Shown here piece by piece: positions 7,470-16,960 of a stretch of DNA of 64,000 nt. The stretch comes from Lacinutrix sp. Bg11-31 (GTDB lineage: Bacteria; Bacteroidota; Bacteroidia; Flavobacteriales; Flavobacteriaceae): contig NZ_CP025118.1 in assembly GCF_002831665.1 (NCBI RefSeq), positions 3,224,001 through 3,288,000 on the forward strand. Direction: 5' to 3'. A model generated the notes under the pieces. The model ran no database searches. It worked only from the letters and a program-made list of their open reading frames with translations, and was not told where the DNA came from. Each line of letters begins with the position of its first letter. Within the stretch, counting starts at the first letter, position 1. Position numbers and translations under genes: made by a program.

Positions 7470-8330
7470 TTATATAAAAGGAGCTTCGATAGCCAATACT
7501 TTAACCTTTTTCTTATCGATATGGAAACGATCTCCATTAGATAAAATATGAGTTCGCATGCCTGTTAAAGACATTGGAGTGCCTTCTTTTAAAATGGAGT
7601 GTTTATTGTGTCTTAAACGTCTACCGTCGAAAATAATAACCATTCCAGAGCCGATAACGCGACATTTACTGTTTTTAATAATCATACCAGTGTCTTCGGC
7701 TAAACCAATTCCAATAAGTTTTGGGAATTGTGCTACAGCTTCTGATACGCGACCAAAACGTCCACGTTTTATAAAGTGTGTATCGATAATTAAACCAGGT
7801 ATTAAACTTAAGCCTTTGTACATGGTAACTGCACCTTTAATAAAAGACTCAGTGGCACTTCCGCCAGCAATCATTTCATTAGACATCATCATGGCTCCTG
7901 CACTTGTGCCAGCGACAACAAAACCTTTTTCGGTTTTATAACGGTGCTTTATAATTTTATGGATTTCTGTACCACCAATTCTCTCGGTAATTTTAGATTG
8001 GTCTCCACCAGAAAACATAATGCAATTGGCAGCCTTTATTAAGTCTATAGATTCTTGTTTTTTAGAATCTTCTTGGCTTCTAATGTCTAAAACTTTAACA
8101 TTTGTGCAACCTAAAGTATTAAAGGCTTCTAAATAATTTTCGCCTACTTCTACCGGAATACTTGATGCAGTAGGAATTACTACAATATTAGCAGCTGTTC
8201 CTCCAGATTCTCTAACAACATGAAACAGAATGCCTTCTGATATAAATTCTTGAGTATATTGCTCGTTCTCTTCTATTCCTTTGTCTTCATTTCCACCAAT
8301 AGGAATTAGTGTTCCTTTATTCTTCAACAT
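7470..8330 (-). CDS. cphB: cyanophycinase
   Basis: A 286-residue serine peptidase of the S51 family. The nucleophile is Ser143 in GTSAGAMMMS; upstream FSGGDQ (107-111) is the conserved turn before it. The N-terminus GTLIPIGGNED is typical. The frame is open to a Met at 8363, but the ATG at 8330 gives the standard start and is preferred. No signal peptide, so the enzyme acts in the cytoplasm, cutting multi-L-arginyl-poly-L-aspartate (cyanophycin) into beta-Asp-Arg dipeptides. It is divergently oriented to cphA, with about 260 bases between them, so storage and release can be controlled from one intergenic region. Identity is strong from motifs and from the neighbouring synthetase. Confidence 0.93.
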   Translation of the reverse strand: MLKNKGTLIPIGGNEDKGIEENEQYTQEFISEGILFHVVRESGGTAANIVVIPTASSIPVEVGENYLEAFNTLGCTNVKVLDIRSQEDSKKQESIDLIKAANCIMFSGGDQSKITERIGGTEIHKIIKHRYKTEKGFVVAGTSAGAMMMSNEMIAGGSATESFIKGAVTMYKGLSLIPGLIIDTHFIKRGRFGRVSEAVAQFPKLIGIGLAEDTGMIIKNSKCRVIGSGMVIIFDGRRLRHNKHSILKEGTPMSLTGMRTHILSNGDRFHIDKKKVKVLAIEAPFI

Positions 8331-8589
8331 AAATCTGGGATTGCAATAATTTGTGTACGGCAAAAATAAACTAATTTTTTTAGAGAAAATTGTATATATT
8401 TATAATCTTTCCACTGAATTTTTCTTTGCTTTTTGTTTTTCCTCGAAAATTAATGAGATTTATTTTTGAAAAATTTAGGCGATTTGCGTCTAAGGAAGGA
8501 GAACTAAAAATGGACGAATTTTACCCGTTTTTAAGGAGTAGAAATAGTATAAATAATTTCACGAACTAACGAAACCTAAACCTATAAAT

Positions 8590-11232
8590 ATGAAAATACG
8601 CGAGATAAATGCCATGAGAGGACCAAATTATTGGTCTGTTAGAAGACATAAACTAATTGTTATGGTTTTAGATTTAGAAGACATGGAAGAGAAACCGTCT
8701 AACAAAGTTGATGGTTTTCCAGAACGTTTAAAAATGATGTTTCCAACAATGTATTCTCATCGTTGTTCTGAAGGTTGTGAAGGAGGGTTTTTTATGCGTG
8801 TAGACGAAGGGACTTGGATGGGTCATGTAATAGAACACATTGCATTAGAAATTCAAACACTTGCAGGAATGGATACTGGTTTTGGTAGAACACGTGGTTA
8901 CGGAGAAGATGGTGTTTACAATGTAGTATTCTCTTATATGGAGGAAAATGTTGGACGTTTTGCAGCAAAATCTGCTGTTAGAATTTGCGAAGCGCTTATT
9001 ACTGGAGAGCAATACGATTTAGAAGTCGATATTCAAGAAATGCGAGAATTAAGAGAGAGCTCGCGTTTAGGACCAAGTACAGGTTCTATTATAGCCGAAG
9101 CCGAAGCACGTGGTATTCCATGGATTCGTTTAAATAAATACTCGTTATGTCAATTAGGTTATGGTGCAAACCAAAAACGTATTCAAGCAACAGTTACTAG
9201 CGAAACAAGTAGTATTGGTGTAGAAATAGCATGCGATAAAGAAGATACAAAACACCTTTTAGAACAAGCTGAGGTCGATGTGCCAAGAGGAGATATTATT
9301 AGAAGAGAACGCAGTCTTGAAGAAGCGTGTCGCTATGTTGGTTATCCTTTAGTAATTAAGCCTGTAGATGGAAATCATGGAAGAGGGATTACTGTGGATA
9401 TACAAAATTACGATGATGCTTTAGTGGCTTTTCATCATGCAAAAGATAGCTCACGAAGTGGTGCTATTATTGTAGAGAAGTTTATTACAGGACAAGATTA
9501 TAGACTTTTAGTGATTAATAATGTTTTAGTAGCAGGAGCGATTAGAACACCTGCTCATGTTATTGGCGATGGTAAATCGACGGTTCAAGAACTAATAGAT
9601 ATAGTAAATAGCGATCCTCGTCGTGGTTTTGGTCATGAAAATGTACTAACAAAGATTACTACAAACGAGCTAACGCTAAAGATAATAAAAGAGGCTGGTT
9701 ATACTTTAGAGTCGGTTATTGCTAAAGATGAAAGACTCATATTAAAAGATACTGCAAACCTAAGTACTGGAGGAACTGCAGAGGATATTACAGATATTAT
9801 TCATCCTGCAAATGTTAGTATGGCAGAGCGTATTTCTAAAATTATTGATTTAGATATCTGCGGAATCGATATTATGACCACAGATATTTCGAAACCACTA
9901 TCTGAAACTGGAGGTGCAGTTTTAGAAGTAAATGCTGGACCAGGATTTAGAATGCACTTAGCGCCAACATCTGGATTACCTAGAAATGTTGCAGCACCAG
10001 TAATCGATAAATTATTTCCAACAAAAGGAGAAACAGGACGTATTCCTATTATTGCAACTTCTGGTACCAATGGAAAAACGACTACAACGCGTTTAATTGC
10101 ACATATTGCAAAAATGAATGGTTATCGTGTTGGTTACACTACAAGTGATGGTGTGTATATTCAAAATAGATTATTAATGACAGGTGATTGCACAGGGCCT
10201 GCAAGCGCAGAATTTGTGCTTAAAGATCCAACCGTAAACTTTGCCGTTTTAGAATGTGCAAGAGGTGGATTATTACGCGCTGGATTAGGCTTTAAAAAAT
10301 GTGATGTTGCAGTCGTTACAAACGTTGCTGCAGATCATTTAGGCTTAAAAGGAATTCACACCATAGAGCAATTAGCTAAAGTAAAAGCTGTTGTTCCAGA
10401 AACTGTTTTACCAGATGGTTATGCTATTTTAAATGCAGACGATGATTTGGTTTACGATATGCGACGCAATTTAGAGTGTAATATTGCTTTATTTTCTATG
10501 GATGAAAATAATCCACATATTAAAGCATTACAACGTTTAAATGGTATTACTGCAGTTTACGAAAACGGTTGGGTAACTATTTGCAGAGGCGAATGGAAAA
10601 TGCGCTTGATGAAAGCTGAAAATATTCCGTTAACCTACGGAGGGAAAGCGAAGTTTATGATTCAAAATGTGTTAGCAGCTGTTCTTGCTGCGCACGTGCA
10701 AGGCATTAGTATTGAGGATATGAAAGCTGGTTTAGAAACCTTTATTCCTTCGGCATCACAAACACCAGGACGTTTAAATATGTTCGAGTTTGAAAACTTT
10801 ACTATTCTTTTAGATTATGCTCATAATCCTGCGGGAATGAGAGCGCTTCAAAATTTTGTTGAAGAATTAGATGCAACTGTAAAAGTGGGAATTATAGCTG
10901 GAATTGGAGATAGAAGAATAGAAGATAATAACGAAATGGGTAGTATTGCTGCCGAAATGTTTGATGAAATAATTATTAGACAAGATAAACGCTTACGCGG
11001 AAAAACAGAGGAGGAACTCATAAAAATGCTAAATGATGGTATTAAAATGAAAGACCCAAATAAGAAGACAACTGTTATTCCATCTGAAAAAGAAGCGATA
11101 ACTCATGCTGTAAAAAATGCAGTTAAAGGTTCGCTAATTATTTTGTGTAGTGATGTTATTCCTGATGCTTTAGAACTTGTTCAGAAATTTAAAGAACAAG
11201 AGGCTAGAGGTGAATTAAATTTTGCTGATTAA
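8590..11232 (+). CDS. cphA: cyanophycin synthetase
   Basis: An 880-residue enzyme with the three-part CphA architecture: an N-terminal domain (1 to about 160, LGPSTGSI), an ATP-grasp domain (about 210-475, with PLVIKPVDGNHGRGI) that adds aspartate, and a Mur-ligase-like domain (from about 485, P-loop SGTNGKTTTT near 490, later LDYAHNPAG) that adds arginine. It builds the Asp-Arg polymer without a ribosome. Length matches cyanobacterial CphA. Flanked by cphB (divergent) and followed by a strong terminator hairpin at 11259-11287. No unusual regulator is seen beside it. The enzyme class is certain; that the product is true cyanophycin, and not a related polymer, is inferred from the cphB and iaaA neighbours. 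Confidence 0.95.
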   Translation: MKIREINAMRGPNYWSVRRHKLIVMVLDLEDMEEKPSNKVDGFPERLKMMFPTMYSHRCSEGCEGGFFMRVDEGTWMGHVIEHIALEIQTLAGMDTGFGRTRGYGEDGVYNVVFSYMEENVGRFAAKSAVRICEALITGEQYDLEVDIQEMRELRESSRLGPSTGSIIAEAEARGIPWIRLNKYSLCQLGYGANQKRIQATVTSETSSIGVEIACDKEDTKHLLEQAEVDVPRGDIIRRERSLEEACRYVGYPLVIKPVDGNHGRGITVDIQNYDDALVAFHHAKDSSRSGAIIVEKFITGQDYRLLVINNVLVAGAIRTPAHVIGDGKSTVQELIDIVNSDPRRGFGHENVLTKITTNELTLKIIKEAGYTLESVIAKDERLILKDTANLSTGGTAEDITDIIHPANVSMAERISKIIDLDICGIDIMTTDISKPLSETGGAVLEVNAGPGFRMHLAPTSGLPRNVAAPVIDKLFPTKGETGRIPIIATSGTNGKTTTTRLIAHIAKMNGYRVGYTTSDGVYIQNRLLMTGDCTGPASAEFVLKDPTVNFAVLECARGGLLRAGLGFKKCDVAVVTNVAADHLGLKGIHTIEQLAKVKAVVPETVLPDGYAILNADDDLVYDMRRNLECNIALFSMDENNPHIKALQRLNGITAVYENGWVTICRGEWKMRLMKAENIPLTYGGKAKFMIQNVLAAVLAAHVQGISIEDMKAGLETFIPSASQTPGRLNMFEFENFTILLDYAHNPAGMRALQNFVEELDATVKVGIIAGIGDRRIEDNNEMGSIAAEMFDEIIIRQDKRLRGKTEEELIKMLNDGIKMKDPNKKTTVIPSEKEAITHAVKNAVKGSLIILCSDVIPDALELVQKFKEQEARGELNFAD

Positions 11233-11258
11233 AAGTTTTATTAAATATATTATATATG

Positions 11259-11287
11259 AAAGCCGAAACGAAAGTTTCGGCTTTTTT
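11259..11287 (+). terminator. intrinsic terminator of cphA
   Basis: The stem AAAGCCGAAAC / GTTTCGGCTTT with loop GAAA is followed by a run of T. It lies 27 bases after the cphA stop codon. Confidence 0.85.
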
Positions 11288-11407
11288 GTTCTTTGAGAAT
11301 TTGAGTTTGAGAATATGAGTGGTTTCTTCCTTCGGCCGAAGAAAAAGACGGAAGGTTTTAAGAAAAAGGCGAAGTGCTTTTTAGGGTAATGAAAAGAATA
11401 CTATTCA

Positions 11408-12409
11408 CTAAGCTTTAACAATAAACTCTGCCTGAATATTTTCATTCACACCATCTTGATACTTTGTTGTGCTAAACCATTGGTGAATACCATAGCTGCC
11501 AGTTTCTCCTTGTTTATTAACAGCGACATAACCAACCTGAAAGTTTTTAAAATTACTATTTGGTTTGTTTACTATTCTGCCAATAGCTTCTTCACAAGCT
11601 TCTTGAGGTGTTTTACCTTGTCGCATAAGCTCTACAACTAAAAAGCTACCAACCGTTTTTACAACCTCTTCACCAAGTCCTGTAGCAACACAGCCACCAA
11701 CTTCATTATCTACAAATAGTCCAGCACCAATAATTGGAGAGTCGCCAACGCGTCCGCCCATTTTATAAGCTAATCCGCTTGTTGTGCAAGCACCAGCTAT
11801 ATCACCATTTTTATCGATGGCAATCATACCAATAGTATCGTGATTTTCTATATTAATAATGGGTTTGTATTTAGCTTCTATTTTCCATGTTTCCCAAGCT
11901 TTTTTAGAGGTATCTGTTAACAGATTTTCTTTTTTTAAACCGATTGAGTAAGCATATTGTTCTGCGCCTTTTCCGGCTAACATAACATGTGGTGTGTTTT
12001 CCATAACACTTCTTGCAACAGAGATTGCATGTGTTACATTTTGAAGATAAACGACAGAACCACAGTTTCCATTTTTATCCATAATACAAGCATCTAAAGT
12101 CACATTTCCATCACGATCTGGCAAGCCACCTTTTCCTACGGATTGTCCTTTTTCGTTAGCTTCTTCAATACGACAACCAGCTTCAACTGCATTTAAAGCA
12201 TTTCCTCCTTTTTCTAAAACTTTATAAGCAGCTTCGGTAGCATTTTTAACATCCCAAGTTGCAATAACCAATGGAAAAGAGCTTGTTCCTTTAGTAGTGT
12301 TAACTGGCTTTTTAATTTTAGAATCTTCAGCACAGCTAATTAGTGTGGTGCTAACTGCCAAGCTAGCGGTAGATAAGGTTGCGTTTTTTAGAAATTTCCT
12401 TCTGTTCAT
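11408..12409 (-). CDS. secreted N4-(beta-N-acetylglucosaminyl)-L-asparaginase (glycosylasparaginase)
   Basis: A 333-residue Ntn-hydrolase related to the flavobacterial glycosylasparaginase of Elizabethkingia. The autocleavage site is Asp191-Thr192 in HDTIGM, so Thr192 becomes the nucleophile; GRVGDSPIIGAG and the GLGEEV segment follow. The N-terminus carries a Tat-type RRKFLK motif, a hydrophobic stretch and a cysteine at 26 (LISC), suggesting an exported lipoprotein. It removes the asparagine from GlcNAc-Asn at the end of N-glycan degradation. Its ATG overlaps the stop of the permease gene (ATGA), so it is translated with the permease and GH92 genes. It is a distant paralogue of the cytoplasmic isoaspartyl peptidase at 5536. 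Confidence 0.92.
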   Translation of the reverse strand: MNRRKFLKNATLSTASLAVSTTLISCAEDSKIKKPVNTTKGTSSFPLVIATWDVKNATEAAYKVLEKGGNALNAVEAGCRIEEANEKGQSVGKGGLPDRDGNVTLDACIMDKNGNCGSVVYLQNVTHAISVARSVMENTPHVMLAGKGAEQYAYSIGLKKENLLTDTSKKAWETWKIEAKYKPIINIENHDTIGMIAIDKNGDIAGACTTSGLAYKMGGRVGDSPIIGAGLFVDNEVGGCVATGLGEEVVKTVGSFLVVELMRQGKTPQEACEEAIGRIVNKPNSNFKNFQVGYVAVNKQGETGSYGIHQWFSTTKYQDGVNENIQAEFIVKA

Positions 12410-13722
12410 GACATTAACTTTCTTGAGTTTCTATAGCCATAGTATAATATGTAGCCGTAGCAAATAGTAATAAATAAAAAGGCTAATTTAAATCCTATAG
12501 AATCTATTAAACTACCGCATATTAGTGGAATAATTGCACCTCCTACAATTGCCATACATAACAATCCAGAAGCTTTTGGTTTAAGTTCTCCAATACCATT
12601 AATTGCCAAAGCAAATATTGTTGGAAACATTATCGAGTTAAATAAACCAACTGCAAGAATACTCCACATAGATAATAAGCCTGTAGTACTTATAGAAATA
12701 ATAATTAATAAAATAGCTATTGAAGCAAAGATACTTAATACTTTTCCTGGTTTCATTATCTTGGTAAGGTAGGTGCCTACAAAACGACCTATCATAGCTC
12801 CAGACCAATAGAAAATCACAAAAATGCCAAGTAATGCTTTGTTGTCTGCTCCTTCAAGAGATTTAAAAAACACACTTGCAACGGTGTTTGCAATATTCAT
12901 TAAAGAGTTGCTTTCTCTAATTATGGGTACCATATTCATATCCTGAAAATAGTTTACTAAAAAACTACCAATAGAAACTTCTGCTCCAACGTAAAAGAAA
13001 ATACCAAGCACACCTAGCATTAAATTTTTTTGTTTAAAAGCACCAGCATAAGTACCTGTAGATTTTTCGCCAATTAGTTTAGGCAATTTTGTAAATAAAA
13101 AGAACACTGCAATCGAAATAATAAAAACAGCTAAGCCTAAAAATGGCTTTTGTACAGCAGAAGCTTCTGTAGCTAAATAAGTATCTTTAGCAGTACCAGT
13201 AAGTGAAGCTATTTCATCTTTGGTTTTAATAGTATCACTTAAAATAAATAAAGCACCAACAGCAGGAGCAATTGCAGTACCTAAAGAGTTAAAAGCCTGT
13301 GATAAGTTTAATCGACTTGATGCACCATCTTCACTACCTAAAACAGCAACATATGGGTTTGCTGCCACTTGTAAAATTGTGATTCCACCAGCTAAAATAA
13401 AATAGGCTATAAGAAAGATTCCAAACTCACGATAAGAGGCTGCGGGATAAAATAACAAACAACCAAAAGCCATCGTTAGTAAACCAAGGATAATTCCTTT
13501 TTTATAACCAATTTTAGATAAGATATAACTGGCAGGAACAGATAATATAAAGTAAGCTCCAAAAAAAGCGAATTGAACTAATATTGCTTGAGAATAACTA
13601 AGTGTAAATAGTTCTCGTAATCTTGGAACTAAAGAGTCTACCAAAACGGTGATAAATCCCCAAAGAAAGAATAAGGCCGTTAGTAAAATAAATGATGAGC
13701 GGTAAGACTTTTGTTGGTTCAT
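12406..13722 (-). CDS. MFS sugar permease, FucP/NagP-type
   Basis: A 438-residue major facilitator with about 12 hydrophobic segments. The start (LTALFFLWGFITVLVDSLVP) and the ILQVAANPYV segment in the fourth helix region are those of the fucose/glucose/galactose/N-acetylglucosamine proton symporter group. The middle of the operon position, between an alpha-mannosidase and a GlcNAc-asparaginase, suggests import of mannose or GlcNAc across the inner membrane. Substrate cannot be decided from sequence alone. It ends in a 4-base overlap with the downstream asparaginase gene and starts 81 bases after the GH92 gene. Confidence 0.9.
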   Translation of the reverse strand: MNQQKSYRSSFILLTALFFLWGFITVLVDSLVPRLRELFTLSYSQAILVQFAFFGAYFILSVPASYILSKIGYKKGIILGLLTMAFGCLLFYPAASYREFGIFLIAYFILAGGITILQVAANPYVAVLGSEDGASSRLNLSQAFNSLGTAIAPAVGALFILSDTIKTKDEIASLTGTAKDTYLATEASAVQKPFLGLAVFIISIAVFFLFTKLPKLIGEKSTGTYAGAFKQKNLMLGVLGIFFYVGAEVSIGSFLVNYFQDMNMVPIIRESNSLMNIANTVASVFFKSLEGADNKALLGIFVIFYWSGAMIGRFVGTYLTKIMKPGKVLSIFASIAILLIIISISTTGLLSMWSILAVGLFNSIMFPTIFALAINGIGELKPKASGLLCMAIVGGAIIPLICGSLIDSIGFKLAFLFITICYGYILYYGYRNSRKLMS

Positions 13723-13803
13723 GTTAGTTTTTAGTTTGCCTAAATGTAAATAAAATTAGTTTTTAGTTTTGTGTTTTAGGCTCTTTGTATGGTTTTTGTA
13801 TAG

Positions 13804-16761
13804 TTATTTAATGATAATTTCGTCTACAAACAACCAGCTTCTCCCATTGTCTTTATAGCCTAAGTGCCATTTTGGGAGCTGACCTAGTTTTTGTGCTATC
13901 ACTTTAATAAAACGATACTTTTTGGGAATCTGTTTAAAATATGCAGTTTTAATTTCAATAGCTTCAGATGCAGTGCTGTTGCTCATTTTTATTAATCCAT
14001 CAATTATAGAAAAATTAATACCATCATTAGATCCTAAACATGAAACCTCTGTTGGATAAAAAATCCAAGAACGTTGGTCTTGTAAAAAATTAACTTTAAT
14101 GAAGTTTACGGATTTGCTGCTTCCTAAATCTACAGTAGCTATTAAATCTGAATCAAAATAACCTTGCCAAGTTCCTGTTCTAAAATCTTGAGTACCCATA
14201 ATACCATCTATTAAAGCATTGTTTCCACCTGCATTATATTGGTTAGCATATTCTGAGTCTAATTTAATAGATAAATTAGGATCTATTTTAAAGAAAGATG
14301 TAGTTATCGTTTTGCTTTTTGTTCCGTTTAATTCTGAATAGACTTTTAAGGTTACAGCTTCAGAAAGAGTAAATGGTTTATCGTATGTTTTGAAATCAGA
14401 ATTGTTTTCAGAATAATAAATTGAAGCATCTTTTGTATTGCTTTGTAATTCAACTCTAGTTTCACTTTTAAAAGCAGTCTCTCCTTTCGAAATAAATGGA
14501 GGCGTAATAATAATATGATCTTCAATTTTAGTTTCTGGAACTTCGTGGTCTTTAGTTGCCCAATTTGTAGGAGAGCCTTTCATTTTAAAATGAAGTGTTC
14601 CACCATTCATTATGTTTTCATGAGAAATATAAGATTGATTGTATGGTTTTTCATTTAAAGTTGCAGACGCTATATAGATGTTTGTATCGCTTAAATTTTC
14701 AGCAGAAACAGTAAACGTTTTTCCACTTTCTAAGTTAAAAGTTGCTTTGTTAAATAAAGGTGTTCCAATAATATATTGATTGCTTCCTGGTGTTACAGGA
14801 TAAAAACCGATGGAACTAAAAATATACCATGCACTCATTTGTCCGCAATCTTCATTTCCTGAAATGCCATCTGGCGTATTAGTATATAACTCGGTTAAAA
14901 TTTGATGTACTTTTTCTTGTGTTTTATGTGGTTTGTTAACGAAATTGTACAAATAAGCCATGTGGTGACTCGGTTCGTTTCCATGTGCATATTGCCCAAT
15001 TAAACCTGTAATATCTACTTGATGTCGACCAGAAGTTTCGCCTTTGGCAACAAATAACTTATCTAGATTGGCTTCTAATTTATCTTTTCCGCCAAGTAAA
15101 TTGGTAAATCCAGAAATGTCTTGAGGCACGTAAAAACTGTATTGCCAAGCATTAGCTTCGGTATAATTAAAATTGACTTCGTAAGGATCGAAAGGAGTAA
15201 ACCAGGTATTACGAAAACGACCTCGCATAAATTGTGTTTCTGGATCGAAAACGTTCTTATAGTTTTGTGCTCTTTTTGTATACTCTTTATAAGCTTCGTT
15301 TTTATTCATGGCCTTTGCCATTTCAGCAATTGTCCAATCGTCGTAAGCATATTCTAAAGTTTTAGAAACCGATTCGCTTTCTTTTTCTACAGGAATAAAA
15401 CCAAACTCTTTGTAACTTTTTAAGCCGAGTTTATCGCGAGTAGCGCTATGTAACATTGCTTCCATTGCTTTGTTTTCGTCGTAACCACGAATACCTTTTA
15501 AATAAGCATCTGCAATAACTGGTACAGCATGATATCCAATCATGCAACCAGTGTAATTAGCACTTAAATCCCAAATTGGCATAATGCCACCTTCATCGTA
15601 CTTTGCTAGAAAAGTATTTATAAAATCGTTGGTTTTGTTTTGCTCAATAATAGTGTAAAGTGGGTGTGTAGCACGATAGGTATCCCAAAGGGAGAACACA
15701 GTATAATAATCGAAATTTTTAGATTTATGAATTTCTAAATCCATACCACGATATCTTCCATCTACATCTTGGTATAGGTTTGGAGCTAAAGCTACATGAT
15801 ACATAGACGAGTAAAAATTAGTTTTATTGTTTATATTGTCGCTTTCAATAACTATTTTTTCTAATTGCTTTTCCCAGAAATCTTGAGCAGTTTTTTTTAC
15901 TTGCTCAAAGGTTTGTTCTCCAATCTCACCTTTTAGATTTTTTCTTGCTCCTTCTATATCAACTGCACTAATTCCAACTTTAATATAAACAGGATCATTG
16001 TTTGGGTTTCTAAAATTTAATGCTATTTTTTGTGCTCCAGGTATTCCTGTTTTAGAAGGAGATTGTAACACATCATTAAAAGGATGCGATGTTTTTATTA
16101 CAAAGTATAAACGTTGGTCTTTTGCCCAAGCATCAGAAAAACGGTAACCAACAATTTCGGTTTCAGAGACTTTTTCAATTTTAGCATCTAAAACTTTATC
16201 TCTATGCATTAAATCTACAATAGCGAATTGGTTTGCGTTAGAAGGGAATTTATATTTATGAATCCCACTACGTTTAGAAACGGTTAATTCTACATCAATA
16301 TTTGTATCGTCTAAATGTACTTTGTAAAAACCAGGTTCTGCAACTTCATTAGCATGCGAGAATTTAGATTTGTAACCTTTTTCAACTTGCGCTGAGCTTG
16401 ACGAAGTATTAGCTCCATTATTAAAAGTTTGCGAGTTTGTTGGCATTATTAAAATATCACCATAATCGCTAACGCCTGTTCCGCTTAGGTGTGTGTGGGA
16501 AAACCCGTAGATTTCATTATCACTATAATGGTAGCCAGAACAACCATCCCAACCATCGAAACGTGTGTCTGGGCTTAATTGCATCATCCCGAAAGGCATG
16601 GTTGCGCCAGGATAAGTGTGCCCATGTCCACCAGTCCCAATAAATGGATTTACGTAAGAAATTAATGACTTGTCTTTTGTAGCAGAAGTTGTATTGTCTT
16701 TATTTTTGCAGTTGGTTAACAATAGAAATAAGCAAAAAATTAAGGTCGTTGTGTATCTCAT
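13804..16761 (-). CDS. GH92 exo-alpha-mannosidase lipoprotein
   Basis: A 985-residue glycoside hydrolase family 92 enzyme. A lipoprotein signal (LLLTNC, Cys at 18) is followed by the N-terminal beta-sandwich (VNPFIGTGGHGHTYPGAT) and the catalytic (alpha/alpha)6 domain containing GNEDCGQMSAWY. The C-terminal 250 residues add a chitobiase/hexosaminidase C-terminal-like domain (SIYYSENNSDF) and a discoidin-like segment (YPTEVSCLGSNDG), likely for glycan or surface binding. Family members are calcium-dependent alpha-mannosidases that trim high-mannose N-glycans. It is the first gene of an operon with the permease and glycosylasparaginase. No SusC/SusD pair is nearby, so glycan uptake must use other proteins. 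Confidence 0.95.
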   Translation of the reverse strand: MRYTTTLIFCLFLLLTNCKNKDNTTSATKDKSLISYVNPFIGTGGHGHTYPGATMPFGMMQLSPDTRFDGWDGCSGYHYSDNEIYGFSHTHLSGTGVSDYGDILIMPTNSQTFNNGANTSSSSAQVEKGYKSKFSHANEVAEPGFYKVHLDDTNIDVELTVSKRSGIHKYKFPSNANQFAIVDLMHRDKVLDAKIEKVSETEIVGYRFSDAWAKDQRLYFVIKTSHPFNDVLQSPSKTGIPGAQKIALNFRNPNNDPVYIKVGISAVDIEGARKNLKGEIGEQTFEQVKKTAQDFWEKQLEKIVIESDNINNKTNFYSSMYHVALAPNLYQDVDGRYRGMDLEIHKSKNFDYYTVFSLWDTYRATHPLYTIIEQNKTNDFINTFLAKYDEGGIMPIWDLSANYTGCMIGYHAVPVIADAYLKGIRGYDENKAMEAMLHSATRDKLGLKSYKEFGFIPVEKESESVSKTLEYAYDDWTIAEMAKAMNKNEAYKEYTKRAQNYKNVFDPETQFMRGRFRNTWFTPFDPYEVNFNYTEANAWQYSFYVPQDISGFTNLLGGKDKLEANLDKLFVAKGETSGRHQVDITGLIGQYAHGNEPSHHMAYLYNFVNKPHKTQEKVHQILTELYTNTPDGISGNEDCGQMSAWYIFSSIGFYPVTPGSNQYIIGTPLFNKATFNLESGKTFTVSAENLSDTNIYIASATLNEKPYNQSYISHENIMNGGTLHFKMKGSPTNWATKDHEVPETKIEDHIIITPPFISKGETAFKSETRVELQSNTKDASIYYSENNSDFKTYDKPFTLSEAVTLKVYSELNGTKSKTITTSFFKIDPNLSIKLDSEYANQYNAGGNNALIDGIMGTQDFRTGTWQGYFDSDLIATVDLGSSKSVNFIKVNFLQDQRSWIFYPTEVSCLGSNDGINFSIIDGLIKMSNSTASEAIEIKTAYFKQIPKKYRFIKVIAQKLGQLPKWHLGYKDNGRSWLFVDEIIIK

Positions 16762-16960
16762 TAAAAAAATAGATTACTAAATTTAAAAACCTAAGATACT
16801 AAAATGAAAACCGAAAAATTGTTAAGCCTTTTCTTTTACGTTAAATAGCGTTAAGTGTTACAAAGAAAGAGGAGATAATACCATAATAATTAAAACGTTT
16901 AACAAATTAGTAAGATAACTCGGTTTTACAATTAATATATTTACACAAAAAATTGACTTT

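Noticed and set aside
7262-7537. Minus-strand open frame of 91 codons
   Set aside because: It consists of the A half-site, the structured element and the 3' end of cphB in another frame; no protein family is recognisable.
11330-11341. Palindrome CTTCGGCCGAAG between cphA and the glycosylasparaginase gene
   Set aside because: Perfect but short and single in this window; no promoter, terminator or regulator could be tied to it.
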